Below are positions 14,136 through 26,800 of a DNA stretch of 64,000 nt, piece after piece. The stretch comes from Limnoperna fortunei (Eukaryota > Mollusca > Bivalvia > Mytilida > Modiolidae). The notes beneath the pieces were generated by a model. The model did no database searches and had not been told where the DNA came from. It worked only from the letters and a program-made list of their open reading frames with translations. Where the stretch lies: positions 49,159,648 to 49,223,647 of the forward strand of contig OX104115.1 in the NCBI GenBank assembly GCA_944474755.1, written 5' to 3'. A program made the position numbers and the translations under genes. Within the stretch, counting starts at the first letter, position 1. Each line of letters begins with the position of its first letter.

Positions 14136-17100
14136 GTGAGTTTTGTTCGAGTTTTGTTTCTCCATTAAACTCGTCGTGTGGCCTTGGGCGATGAGATCGA
14201 ATCGAAATATTTGGTGTGGATTAGTTACAGATGAGTGCCTACATAATCCACCTAATCTTTGCCGGATCTGTGAGTTTTGTTTTTGTCACGTTTCTTGGTA
14301 ATTGCATTGCATTACCATTGAATTACAGAACAAAACGAGTACTTTACACTATTACCATCCTCTAGCGCTTTGAGTTATGAGCGCCATATTTGGTAGGGCG
14401 CTTGGCTGTGAGCTGGTTACAATACACAACCCAGGAGAACAAGCTGTTATATGATAATAAGTCTTTAAATTGTGTTTGAATGTGCAATGTGGCATATGCA
14501 ATTTCATTCAATATGAAAAACGAGAACTTTACACGATTAACGTACTATAACGCCTTGAGCTATTGGCGCCATATTTGGTGTGGCGCTTGGCTGTGCCATG
14601 GTTACAATAAACAAGCCAGGAGAACAAGCTGTTATATCATAATTAGTCTTTAAATTGTGTTTGAAGGTGCAATGTTAAGTATATGCAATTTCATTTAATA
14701 TGAAAAACGAGAACTTTACACGATTACCGTACTGTAACGCCTTAAGCTATTGGCGCCATATTTGGTGTGGCGCTTGGGCGGTACCATGTCTATTATTTCC
14801 ATCCCAAGGCAACGAACAAGATGAGGAGTATAGGCGTTTAAAACGTGTTGCAATGTGTAATGTTAACACTATGGGAACATTTTTTAAGCGCTCCGCGTCG
14901 CCTTAGGTGTTGGATCGATTCGTAATATTTGACGTGGCTTAGTTTAGCGTCAGTGAGATTGAGATGGAAACCGGATTGGTGAGTTTTGTTCGAGTTTTGT
15001 TTTTCCATTAAACGCGTCGTGTGGCCTTGGGCGATGCGATCGATTCGAAATATTTGGTGTGGATTAGTTACAGATAAGTGGCTACATAATCCACTTAATC
15101 TTTGGCGGTTCGGTGAGTTTTCTTTTTGTCACGTTTGGTGGGAATTGCATTGCATTACCATTGCATTACAGAACAAAACGAGTACTTTACGTTATTACTG
15201 TCCTCTAGCGCTTTGAGTTATGAGCGCCATATTTGGTAGGGCGCTTTTCTGTGCCCTGGTTACAATACACAACCAAGGAGAACAATCTGTTATATGATAA
15301 TCAGTCTTTAAATTGCGTTGGAAGGTGCAATGTTAAGCATATTCAATTTCATTAAATATGAAAAATGAGAACTTTACACGATTACCGTACTGTAACGCCT
15401 TGAGCAATTTGTGCCATATTTGGTAGGGCGCTTGGCTGTGCCCTGGCTACAATACACAACTCAGTTGAACAAGCTGTTATATCATAATTAGTCTTTAAAA
15501 TCCCTTTGAAGGTGCAATGTTAAGGATTAGCAATTTCATTCAATATGAAAAACGAGAACTTTACACGATTACCGTACTGTAACGCCTTGAGATATTGGCG
15601 CCATATTTAGTGTTGCTCTTAAGCGGTACCATGTCTATAATTCCCGAACCATGTCAGCGAACAATATGAGGAGTATAGCCGTTTAAAATGTGTTGCAATG
15701 TGTAATGTTAACACTATGTGAACATTTTTTAAACGCTCCGCGTCGCCTTAGGCGTTGATATTGATTCGTAATATTAACGTGCCGTACTTTGGCGTCAGTG
15801 GGATTGAGATGCATCCAATGGAAACCGGATTTGTGAGTTTTGTTCGAGTTTTGTTTCACCATTAAACGCGTCGTGTGGCCTTGGGCGATGAGATCGATTC
15901 GAAATATTTGGTGTGGATTAGTTACAGATGAGTGGCTACATAATCCACCTAATCTTTGCCGGATCTGTGAGTTTTGTTTTTGTCACGTTTCTTGGTAATT
16001 GCATTGAATTACTATTGTATTATAGAACAAAACGAGTACTTTACACCATTAACGTTCTCTAGCGTTTTGAGTTATGAGCGCCATATTTGGTAGGGCGCTT
16101 GGCTGTGCCATGGTTACAATACACAACCCATAAGTACAAGCTGTTATATGATGATTAGTCTTTAAATTGCTTTTGAAGGTGCAATGTTAAGCATATGCAA
16201 TTTCATTCAATATGAAAACCGAGAATTTTGCACGATTACCGTACTGTAACGCCTTGAGCTATTGGCGCCATATTTGGTAGGGCACTTGGCTGTGCCCTGG
16301 TTACAATACACAACCCAGGAGAACAAGCTGATATATAATCGTTAGTCTTTAAATTGCGTTTGAAGGTGCAATGTTAAGCATATGCAATTTCATTCAATAT
16401 GAAAAACGAGAACTTTACACGATTACCGTACTGTAACGCCTGGAGCTATTGACGCCATATTTGGTAGGGCGCTTGGTTGTGCCCTGGTTACAATACACAA
16501 CCCAGGGGAACAAGCTGTTATATCATAATTAGTCTTTAAATTGCGTTTGAAGGTGCAATGTTAAGCATATGCAATTTCATTCAATATCAAAAACGAGAAC
16601 TTTACACGATTACCGTACTGTAACGCCTTGAGCTATTGGCGCCATATTTGGTAGGGCACTTGGCTGTGCCCTGGTTACAAAACACAACCCAGGAGAACAT
16701 AATTATATCATAATTCGTCTTTAAATTGCGTTTGAAGGTGCAATGTTAAGCATTTGCAATTTCATTGCATATGAAAAAAGGAAATTTTACACGAATACCG
16801 TACTGCAACGCCATGAGCTATTGGCGCCATATTTGGTAGGGCGCTTGGCTGTGCCATGGCTACAATAAACAACCCAGGAGAACAAGCTGTTATATCATAA
16901 TTAGTCTTTAAATTTCGTTTGAAGGTGCAATGTTAAGAATATGCAATTTCATTCAATATGAAAAACGAGAACTTTACACGATTACCGTACTGCAACGCTT
17001 TGAGCTATTGGCGCCATATTTGGTAGGGCACTTGGCTGTGCCCTGGTTACAAAACACAACCCAGGAGAACATAATTATATCATAATTCGTCTTTAAATTG

Positions 17101-20100
17101 CGTTTGAAGGTGCAATGTTAAGCATTTGCAATTTCATTGCATATGAAAAAAGGAAATTTTACACGAATACCGTACTGCAACGCCATGAGCTATTGGCGCC
17201 ATATTTGGTAGGGCGCTTGGCTGTGCCATGGCTACAATAAACAACCCAGGAGAACAAGCTGTTATATCATAATTAGTCTTTAAATTTCGTTTGAAGGTGC
17301 AATGTTAAGAATATGCAATTTCATTCAATATGAAAAACGAGAACTTTACACGATTACCGTACTGCAACGCTTTGAGCTATTGGCGCCATATTTGGTGTAG
17401 CGCTTGGGCGGTACCATGTCTATAATTCCCAACCCAAGGCAACGAACAATATAAGGAGTATAGACGTTTAAAATGTGTTGCAATGTGTAATGTTAACACT
17501 ATGGGTACATTTTTTAAACGCTCGCGTCGCATTAGGCGATGAGATCGATTCGTAATATTTGACGTGGCTTAGTTTGGCGTCCGTGGGATTGAGATGCAGC
17601 CAATGGAAACCGGATTGGTGAGTTTTGTTCGAGTTTTGATTGTCTATTAAACGCCTCGTGTGGCCTTGAACGATGAGATGTATTCGAAATATTTGCTGTG
17701 AATTAGTTACAGATGAGTGGCTACTTAATCCACCTAATCTTTGCCGGATCGGTGAGTTTTGTTTCTTCACGTTTCTTGGTAATTGCATTGCATTACCATT
17801 GTATTACAGAACAAAACGAGTACTTTACACTATTACCGTCCCCTAGCGCTTTGAGTTATGAGCGCCATATTTGGTAGGGCGCTTGTTTGTGCCCTGGTTA
17901 CAATACACAACCCAGGAGAACAAGCTGATATATGATCGTTAGTCTTTAAATTGCGTTTGAAGGTGCAATGTTAAGCATATGCACTTTCACTCAATATGAA
18001 AAACGAGAATTTTACACGATTACCGTACTGTAACGCCTTGAGCTATTGGCGCCATATTTGGTAGGGCACTTGGCTGTGCCCTGTGTACAATACATAACCC
18101 AGGAGAACATAATTATATCATAATTCGTCTTTAAATTGCGTTTGGCGCCAAATTTGGTGTGGCGCTTGGGCCGTACCATGTCTATAATTCCCAAACCAAG
18201 GCAACGAACAATATGAGGAGTATAGGCGTTTAAAATGTGTTGCAATGTGTAATGTTAACACAATGGGAACATTTTTTAAACGCTCCGCGTCGCCTAAGGC
18301 GTTGAGATCAATTCGTAATATTTGACGTGGCTTTGTTTGGCGTCAGTGGGATTAAGATGCAGCCAATGGAAACCGGATTGGTGAGTTTTGTTCGAGTTTT
18401 GTTTCTCCATTAAACTCGTTGTGTGGCCCTGGGCGATGAGATCGATTCGAAATATTTTGTTTTGATTAGTTACAGATGAGTGGTTACATAATAAACCTAA
18501 TCTTTGCCGGAGTTTGTTTTTGTCACGTTTCTTGGTAGTGCATTGCATTACCATTGTATAACAGAACAAACCGAGTACTTTACACTATTACCGTCCTTTA
18601 GCGCTTTGAGTTATCAGCGCCATATTTGGTAGGGCGCTTGGCTGTGCCCTGGTTACAATACACAACCCAGGAGAACAAGCTGTTATATGATAATCAGTCT
18701 TTAAATTACGTTTGAAGCTGCAATGTTAAGAATATGCAATTTCATTCAATGTGAAAAACGAGAACTTTGCACGATTACCGTATTGTAACACCTTGAGCTA
18801 TTAGCGCCATATTTGGTATGGCGCTTGGGCGCTACTATGTTTTTAATTCCCAACCCAAGGCAGCGAACAATATGATGAGTATAGGCGTTTTAAATATGTT
18901 GCAATGTGTAATATTAACACAATGGGAACATTTTTAAACGCTCCGCGTCGCATTAGGCGTTGAGATCGATTCGTAATATATGACGTGGCTTAGTTTGGCG
19001 TCAGTGGGATTGAGATGCAGCCAATGGAAACCTATTGGTGAGTTTTGTTCGAGTTTTGTTTCTCCATTAAATGCGTCGTGTGGCATTGTGCGATGAGATC
19101 GATTAGAAATATTTGGTGTGGATTAGTTACAGATGAGTGGCTACATAATCCACATAATTTTTGCCGGATCTGTGAGTTTTGTTTTTGTCACGTTTCTTGG
19201 TGATTGCATTGCATTACCATTGTATGACAGAACAAAACGAGTACTTTACACTATTACCGTCCTCTAGCTCTTTGAGTTATGAGCGCCATATTTGGTAGGG
19301 CGCTTGGCTGTGCCCTAGAGACAATACACAACCCAGGAGAACAGGCTGTTATATGATAATTAGTCTTTAAATTGCGTTTGAAGGTGCAATGTTAAGCATA
19401 TGCAATTTCATTCAATATGAAAAACGAGAACTTTACACGATTACCGTACTGTAACGCCTTGAGCTATTGGGGCCGTATTTGGTAGGGCGCTTGGCTGTGC
19501 CCTGGTTACAATACACAACCCAGGAGAACAAGCTGTTATATCATGATTAGTCTTTGAATTGCGTTTGAAGGTGCAATGTTAAGCATATGCTATTTCATTC
19601 AATATGAAAAACGAGAATTTTACACGATTACCGTACTGTAACGCCTTGAGCTATTGGCGCCATATTTGGTGTGGCGCTGGGGCGGTACCATGTCCATAAT
19701 TCCCAACCCAAGGCAACGAACAATATGAGGAGTATAGGCGTTTAAAATGTGTTGCAATGTGTAATGTTAACACAATGCGAACATTTTTTAGACGCTCAAA
19801 GTTGCCTAAGGCGTTCAGATCGATTCGCAATATTTGACGTGGCTTAGTTTGGCGTCAGTGGGATTGAGATGCAGCCAATGGAAACCGGATTGGTGAGTTT
19901 TGTTCGAGTTTTTGTTTCTCCATTAAATGCGTCGTGTGGCCTTCGGCGATGAAATCGATTCGAAATATTTGGTATATTAGTTACAGATGAGTGGCTACAT
20001 AATCCACATAATCTTTGCCGGATCGGTGAGTTTTGTTTTTGTCACGTTTCTTGGTAATTCACATTGTATTACACAACAAAACGATTACTTTACACTATTA

Positions 20101-20640
20101 CCGTCCTCTAGCGCTTTGAGTTATGAGCGCCATATTTGGTAGTGCGCTTGGCTGTGCCCTGGTTACAATACACAACCCAGGTGAACAAGCTGTTATATGA
20201 TATTAAGTCTTTAAATTGCGCTTGAAAGTGCAATGTTAAGCATATGCAATTTCATTCAATATGAAAAACGAGAATTTTACACGATTACCGTACTGTAACG
20301 ACTTGAGCTATTGGCGCCATATTTGGTGTGGCGCTTGGGCGGTACCACGTCTATAATTCCCAAACCAAGGCAACGAACAGTATGAGGAGTATAAGCGTTT
20401 AAAATGTGTTGCAATGTGTAATGTTAACACTATGGGGACATTTTTAAACGCTCTGCGTCGCCTTAGGCGTTGAGATCGATTCGTAATATTTGACGTGGCT
20501 TAATTTGGCGTCAGTGGGATTGAGATGCAGCCAATGGAAACCGGATTGGTGAGCTTTGTTCGAGTTTTGTTTCTCCATTAAACGCGTCGTGTGGCCTTGG
20601 GCGATAAGATCGATTCGAAATATTTGGTGTGGATTAGTTA

Positions 20641-20670
20641 CAGTACTTGAGATTGAAAACGCAACACTTT
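20641..20670 (+). repeat. Left terminal inverted repeat of the 3.2-kb element
   Basis: Begins CAGTACTTGAG directly after the TA at 20639-20640 and ends AAACGCAACACTTT. Pairs with 23832-23860. The copies agree at CAGT, CTTG and the whole AAACGCAACACTTT block and differ in the centre. Confidence 0.88.
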
Positions 20671-20870
20671 TATGAATCCGTCAGCGATCCGTCAGCGTTC
20701 CAAAATCCGTCAGCGATCAGTTATCAATCAGTCAGATCAGTCAAATCGTTCCCAATCCGTCAGATCGTTCCCATTCCGTCCATCCGTCAATTGACGGATT
20801 CGGAATAGTCTGACTGATCTGACGGATCGATTTGGACTGATCGCTCCAATCCGTCCATTCAACTTTCGGT
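20670..20870. repeat. Left subterminal motif array (ATCCGTCA / TGACGGAT)
   Basis: About nine copies of a CCGTCA-type motif in both orientations, including 'gatccgtcagcgttcc' and the palindromic 'atccgtcaattgacggat', mixed with CAATCAGT/ACTGATC. The mirrored cluster sits at the other end. Dense subterminal repeats are a known site of transposase binding in several DNA transposon families; that role here is inferred. Confidence 0.75.
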
Positions 20871-20978
20871 TAGTGAAATAAATATTTCGAAACGTGAAAA
20901 TTCGTTTCACTCGCAAATATAAGTATTCAAATGTCAACTGTTATGTCCTCAAGGCTAAAACAGGTGTAAAGTTATAAA

Positions 20979-21385
20979 TAATACGAAATTCCCCCGTTAT
21001 ATATGCATCTGTGACGAAATATAAACATCACATAGTGTCATTTTATTAACAAAATAATTTTTTAAAAACACAGACACAACGACTTAAAACAAATTGACCT
21101 CGCGTGCCAAGGCGTACGTCTCGTATTTGTCTTCGAATTTTTTAAAGCGGAAAAAGTCGAGTCTAAAGTTAAAAATCATACATGAAATTCTCTAAATATA
21201 TAAATAATGCATCTGTAACGGAATATAAACATCACATAGTGCAATTTTATTTTGTTAAAAAAAATTGAAAAAAAACACACACAATGAATTAAAAAAATAT
21301 TTGACCTCGCGTGACGAGGCGTACATCTCATATTTGACTTCGAAATTTTTTCAAGCGGAAAAAGCGAGAATGACGAAGGCGGAAT
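20979..21385. repeat. Diverged ~205-bp tandem duplication inside the TIR element
   Basis: Two copies share 'gcatctgt[ga]acg', 'aatataaacatcacatagtg', 'ttgacctcgcgtg' and 'aagcggaaaaag'. The anchors are at 21005 and 21209, and at 21094 and 21301, a spacing of 204-207 bp. No coding frame is conserved between the copies. Confidence 0.7.
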
Positions 21386-22166
21386 AGTAACATTTTTTTC
21401 ACTTTGCGCTTTCGCGTTAGCATTATTTGTATGTATGATTGAAGTTAGTTTAACACTATTTTCAAACATTATATTAGTCTATTTAATATGGCGTCGAGTG
21501 TTTATAAGGAAGAGCTGCAGTAACCAACGAAACAGCAGACCTTCGACAGGAAAACTGGTTCTCTTTGCAAATTTAGGCATGAGTCGAGCACACCCTCTCA
21601 CTGTAAGGGTCGAACAGATTTCTGTTTGTGCCACAATTCCTAAGAATTCCGGTGTATAATACTGAGAAAGATTTACGACAAAAGCGAATACATCTATTTA
21701 TATATTTTATTCACTATCTAATTCTGTCACATGAATTTACACAGAATTAAATCAAATAAAGAATAAACGCGTTTGTATATAGAAGCTTACGAGTTAAAGA
21801 CGAAAACATGTAAGCATAATTTTAAAATCAATTCTGCTTTCGCATTTTAGCCGCCACAATTTGTTTATTTTACGATGTCTGTTATAATCATTCGATATTT
21901 AATGATATATAAGTATAAATGGTTTCCTTTAAATTCAGAAGTGTTTGAAATTAGTTACTAGGTACCACGTTTTTTGGGAAAGGGTGGGGGGTGGTTCAGG
22001 ACATAATATAATTGCCGTGAACCATAGTGACGTGTTTTGATAGTACTTGCACGCTAAGGATCTCTTTTGTAGATTTCGAAAAGGAGAAGGCTTACCCATA
22101 CCACTTATTTTTCCAGTTGAATTCAAAATGTTTGCCCTTTTTTCCATCTTTCTCTAATTGATTGTG
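21386..22166. other. TIR-element interior without a recognised gene
   Basis: AT-rich sequence. Short frames at 21435-21659 (+) and 21935-22147 (-) have no transposase motifs and no similarity I recognise. Confidence 0.6.
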
Positions 22167-22428
22167 GGGGCCTTGATGGCCGAGTGGCTATGGTAGTCTA
22201 CTATTGATCACGTTGTCTGTCAGCACCGATGTTGCGGGTTCGAGTCTCAAGGCGGGCAGGGTGCACTCGACTTAATTGACAAAGATTGCTTTCCGATCGA
22301 TGGACCGGGGTTTTCTCCGGGTACTCCAGCTTCCTCCTCCAATAAAAACTGGACGCCATGATATATCTGCAAAAATTGCTAAAAGTGGCGTTAAACAATA
22401 TCTAAACAAACAAACAAACAAACAAATC
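22167..22428 (+). mobile_element. tRNA-derived SINE, copy 1
   Basis: The tRNA-like head has an A box 'tggccgagtgg' (22177-22187) and a B box 'ggttcgagtct' (22237-22247), the internal RNA polymerase III promoter. The body contains 'tctccgggtactccagc' followed by 'ttcctcc', resembling the conserved central block of metazoan/molluscan SINEs (V-SINE or related type, from memory). The tail is (aaac)n, ending at about 22428. The A box resembles serine/leucine tRNAs. It lies inside the 3.2-kb TIR element. It is not a functional tRNA, because the head continues into the SINE body. Confidence 0.85.
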
Positions 22429-22482
22429 TAATTAATATTTAACTTATTCCCGTCATTAACACCCTCGCTGAAAGAAAAGCAA

Positions 22483-22507
22483 GCATCCAATCAATCAATC
22501 AATCAAT
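22483..22507. repeat. (AATC)n microsatellite
   Basis: About five to six repeats of 'aatc' just downstream of the first SINE. Confidence 0.8.
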
Positions 22508-22731
22508 GAAATAAGTTATTCAAATTGAATGACAATCTTTTAAAGGGTACGTTTTGACTAGGTTCTGTTTTATCGATATGACTGTAATGACAATGTTCAA
22601 ACCGATCTTCATAGACCTAGGGAATTAATGACGTTATGTTAAACAAATGTTGTACTATAACACGTTTCTATCTGTAACACATTTTTACTCTTAACTACAG
22701 TATTCACAGACAAGTCTCACGGACGTTATTA

Positions 22732-22933
22732 GGGCCTCAGTGGCTGATTGGTTAGTCATCTACTAGTTATTACATGTACATGCCTATAAACAGGTTGCGG
22801 ATTTTCGAACGGCTGCAGATACGGTGTGCCCGACTCCAACTGTATTGACTTGTCCGTTTTAACCCGTGTACTCCGGCTTCCTCCCACCCCACCCCAATCA
22901 AAAATGAACGGCATGAAATAAATGAAACAATCC
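22732..22933 (+). mobile_element. tRNA-derived SINE, copy 2 (diverged)
   Basis: Same layout as the copy at 22167: 'gggcctcagtggctgattgg' head, a degraded B box 'ggattttcgaacgg', 'gtgtgcccgactc', then 'gtactccggcttcctccc' and 'aacggcatgaaataa'. The A and B boxes have decayed and the tail is poorly preserved, so it is older than copy 1. Confidence 0.78.
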
Positions 22934-23640
22934 AGCGTAATTTTAATTATACTTTTTAATTTCTTTTATTGCCTGTCAAATAAAACTTGTGACCAGCATC
23001 GCTGTATATTTTACAATACAACTTATTGTTTAGTAAACAATTTGTTTTGATTGACAATGCTTGTTCAACAGTTCAACAATTTTTTATACACAACAGTTTT
23101 ATAATTGTATTTTAAAATGTTGTAGACTAAATAAAAACACATAGGCATCCATTTAAGTAACTAGTAATGATGTCAAAAACAGGCCACGTCCTTTCCTAAA
23201 TGAAAATAAATTTGTTACTGATTGGGGGAGTCGAGTCGGCTTAATATACGACAAAAAATATACATGTAACAAGCCGCAGAAAATAAAATACGCCGAAATC
23301 ACGAGTCGCGGAAATAAAAAAAGAGAATCAATAAAGGATTACGAAATTAAAACATTTATCTCGTCGCTACTGATGTGCCTTAAATCGAAGTTTTTTTTAA
23401 GGTTTACAGGGCGCAACCCGCAAATATGTCCTGTTTTAAAGAAATTTGCTTTATAATATAATATAAAGAAAATATTTTATTCTTTAAATATGCTTACTTA
23501 TGTTATTTTTAAGAACGAGACATTGCATTAACTATTCTTTTGAATACTTGCGTTTATTTTATTATAAATTTTATTATAAATGCATATATAATATACAAAT
23601 CACGCAGAATTCGTTTTATCTTTAAATTATTAATGTATAC
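22934..23640. other. TIR-element interior, AT-rich, no gene seen
   Basis: AT-rich sequence with no long open frame, no RNA gene signature and no repeat I can define. Confidence 0.6.
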
Positions 23641-23831
23641 GTATCCGTCAATAAACTGACCGATTTATGAATATAATTAAATGACGGATTCTGGATCGCA
23701 CTGATTGAACTGATTGCTGACGGTTACCAAGGTAATGACGGATTCATAATTTGGACGGATGTTTTCATCATCAATCAGTCAGCGATCCGTCAGCGTTCCA
23801 AAATCCGTAACCAATCAGTTATCAATCAGTC
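23640..23831. repeat. Right subterminal motif array of the TIR element
   Basis: About seven CCGTCA/TGACGG motifs in both orientations. The block 'gatccgtcagcgttcc' followed by 'aaaatccgt' and 'cagttatcaatcagtca' repeats the left end in direct orientation, while the extreme ends are inverted. Confidence 0.75.
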
Positions 23832-23860
23832 AAAGTGTTGCGTTTACGGTGCAAGGACTG
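23832..23860 (-). repeat. Right terminal inverted repeat of the 3.2-kb element
   Basis: Reads AAAGTGTTGCGTTT...GCAAGGACTG and is followed by the second TA (23861-23862). Confidence 0.88.
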
Positions 23861-26800
23861 TACAGATGAGGGGATACATAATCGACCTAACCTTTGCCGG
23901 ATCGGTGCGTTTTGTTTTTGTCACGTTTCTTGGTAATTGAATTCCATTATCATTGTATTACAGAACAAAACGAGTACTTAACACTATTTCCGTCCTCTAG
24001 CGCTTTGAGTTATGAGCGCAATATTTGGTAAGGCACTTGAATGTGACCTGGTTACAATACACAACCCAGCAGAACAAGCTGTTATATCATAATTAGTCTT
24101 TAAATTGCGTTTGAATGTGCAATGTTAAGCATATGCAATTTCATTCAATATGAAAAACGAGAACTTTACACGATTACCGTACTGTAACGCCTTGAGCTAT
24201 TGGCGCCATATTTGGAAGGGCGCTTGGCTGTGCCCTGGTTACAATACACAACCCAGGAGAACAAGCTGTTATATCATAATTAGTCTTTAAATTGCGTTTG
24301 AAGGTGTAATATTAAGCATATGCAATTTCATTCAATATGAAAAACGAGAACTTTACACGATTACCGTACTGTAACGCCTTGAGCTATTGGCACCATATTT
24401 GGTATGGCGCTTGGGCGGTTCCATGTCTATAATTCACAACCCAAGGCAACGAACAATATGAGGAATGTATACGTTTAAAATGCGTTGCAATGTGTAATGT
24501 TAACACAATTGGAACATTTTTTAAACGCTCCGCGTCGCCTTAGGCGTTGAGATCGATTCGTAATATTTGACGTGGCTTAGTTTGGCTTCAGTGGGATTGG
24601 GATGCAGCCAATGGAAACCGGATTGGTGAGTTTTGTTCGAGTTTTGTTTCGACATTAAACGCGTCGTGTGGCCTTGGGCGATGACATCGATTCGAAATAT
24701 GTGCTGTGGATTAGTTACAGATTATTGGCTACATAATCCACCTAATCTTTGCCGGATCGGTGAGTTTTGTTTTTGTCACGTTTCTTGGTAATTCCATTGC
24801 ATTATCATTGTATAACAGAACAAAACGAGTACTTTACACTATCACCGTCCTCTAGCGCTTTGACCTATGAGCGCCATATTTGGTAGGGCGCTTTGGCTGT
24901 GCCCTGGTTACAATACACAACCCAGGAGAACAAGCGGTTATATTGATATTAGTCTTTAAATTACGTTTGAATTTGCAATGTTAAGCATATGCAATTTCAT
25001 TCAATATGAAAAACGAGAATTTTACACGATTACCGTACTGTAACGCCTTGAGCTGTTGGCGCCATATTTAGTAGGGCGCTTGGCTGTGCCCTGGTTACAA
25101 AACACAACCCAGGAGAACAAGCGGTTATATCATAATTAGTCTTTAAATGCGTTTGATGGTGCAATGTTAAGCATATGCAATTTCATTCAATTTGAAAAAC
25201 GAGAAATTTACACGATTACCGTACTGTAACGCCTTGATCTATTGGCGCCATATTTGGTAGGGTGCTTGGCTGTGCCCTGGTTACAATACAAAACCCTCGA
25301 GAACAAGCTGTGATATCATAATTAGTCTTTAAATTGCGTTTGAAGGTGCAATGTTAAGCATATGCAATTTTATTCAATGTGAAAAACGAGTACTTTACAC
25401 GATTACCGTACTGTAGCGCCTTTAGCTATTGGCGCCATATTTGGTGTGGCGCTTTGGGCGGTACCATGTCTATAATTCCCAAACCAAGGCAACGAACAAG
25501 ATGAGGAGTAAAGGCGTTTAAAATGTGTTGCAATTTGTAATGTTATCACCATGGGAACATTTTTTGAGCGCTCCACGTCGCCTTAGGCGTTGAGATCAAT
25601 TCGTAATATTTGACGTGGCTTAGTTTGGCGTGAGTGGGATTGAGATGCAGCCAACGGAAACCGGATTGGTGAGTTTTGTTCTAGTTTTGTTTCTCCATTA
25701 AACGCGTCATGTGGCCTTGGGCGATGAGATCGATTCGAAATATTTGGTGTGCATTAGTTACAGGTGAGTGGCTATATAATCCACCTAATCTTTGCCGGAT
25801 CGGTGAGTTTTGTTTTTGTCACGTTTCTTGGTAATTGCATGGCATTACCATTGTGTTACAGAACAAAACGAGTACTTTACACGATTACCGTCCTCTAGCG
25901 ATTTGAGTTATATTTGGTAGGGCGCTTGGCTGTGCCCTGGTTACAATATACAACCCAGGAGAACAAGCTGTTATGATAATTAGTCTTTAAATTGCGTTTG
26001 AAGGTGCAATGTTAAGCATATGCAATTTCTCTCAATATGAAAAACGAGAACTTTACACGATTACCGTACTGTAACGCCTTGAGCTATTGGCGCAATATTT
26101 GGTGTGGCGCTTGGGCGGTACAATGTCTATAATTCTTAACCCAAGGCAACGAACAATATGAGGAGTAAAGGCGTTTAAAATGTTTTGCAATGTGTAATGT
26201 TGACACTATGGGAACATTTTTTAAACGCTCCGCGTCGCCTTAGGCGTTGAGATCGATTCGTAATATTTGACGTGGCTTAGTTTGGCGTCGGTGGGATTGA
26301 GATGCAGCCAATGGAAACCGGATTGGTGAGTTTTGTTCGAGTTTTCTTTCTCCATTAAACGCGTCGTTTGGCCTTGGGCGATGAGAACGATTCGAAATAT
26401 TTGGTGTGGATTAGTTACAGATGAGTGGCTACATAATCCACCTAATCTTTGCCGGATCGGTGACTTTTGTTTTTGTGACGTTTCTTGGTAATTGCATTGC
26501 ATTACCAAGGTAGTACTGAACAAAACGAGTACTTTACACTATTACCGTTCTCTAGCGATTTGAGTTATGAGCGACATATTTAGTAGGGCGCTTGGCTGTG
26601 CCCTGGTTACAATACACAACCCAGGAGAACAAGCTGTTATATGACAATTAGTCTTTAAATTGCGTTTGAAGGTGCAATGTTAACCATACGCAATTTCATT
26701 CAATATGAAAAACGAGAACTTAACACGATTACCGTACTGTAACCCCTTGAGCTATTGGCGTCTTATTTCGTAGGGCGCTTGGCTGTGCCATGGTTACATT

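Larger units (their letters stand above)
1..20640. repeat. Two-monomer satellite array, left block
   Basis: Continuous tandem satellite, running off the left edge of the window. Two unit types alternate: a short monomer of 187 bp (starts at 916, 1103 and 1290) and a long monomer of 668 bp (starts at 248, 1290 and 1958 mark its ends). Both share the block around 'ttggcgccatatttggt' and 'gcgtttgaaggtgcaatg'. The long form adds 481 bp containing 'ggcggtaccatgtctat' and 'gatcgattcgtaatatttg'. About 23 long units occur here, separated by none to several short ones. Reading frames of 60-80 codons recur once per unit, shift or break between copies and match no family, so I see no gene. Composition is visibly richer in G+C than the DNA after 36452. 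Confidence 0.97.
20641..23860. mobile_element. TIR DNA element, 3,220 bp, inserted in the satellite at TA
   Basis: The satellite consensus 'ggattagttacagatgagtgg' is split after 'ggattagtta' (ends 20640) and resumes with 'tacagatgag' at 23861, so the target duplication is TA. The left end reads CAGTACTTGAG...AAACGCAACACTTT. The right end, reverse-complemented, reads CAGTCCTTGCA...AAACGCAACACTTT. This gives imperfect inverted repeats of about 29-30 bp. Both ends then carry clusters of ATCCGTCA and CAATCAGT motifs. CAGT termini with a TA duplication fit the IS630/Tc1/mariner superfamily, but I see no transposase inside, so it appears non-autonomous. The interior is AT-rich with two SINEs and a ~205-bp duplication. 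Confidence 0.88.

Noticed and set aside
714..16000. Recurring 60-80-codon open frames in the satellite (for example 714-905, 7463-7663, 11925-12125)
   Set aside because: They repeat with the monomers, shift and break between copies, and have no domain or start context. They follow from the repeat, not from selection on protein.
22167..22255. Functional tRNA gene (serine/leucine type)
   Set aside because: A and B boxes are present, but the sequence continues into a SINE body with an AAAC tail and the cloverleaf is not convincing.
20641..23860. LTR retrotransposon or Helitron for the 3.2-kb insert
   Set aside because: The extreme ends are inverted, not direct, begin CAGT rather than TG or TC, and a TA target duplication is present.
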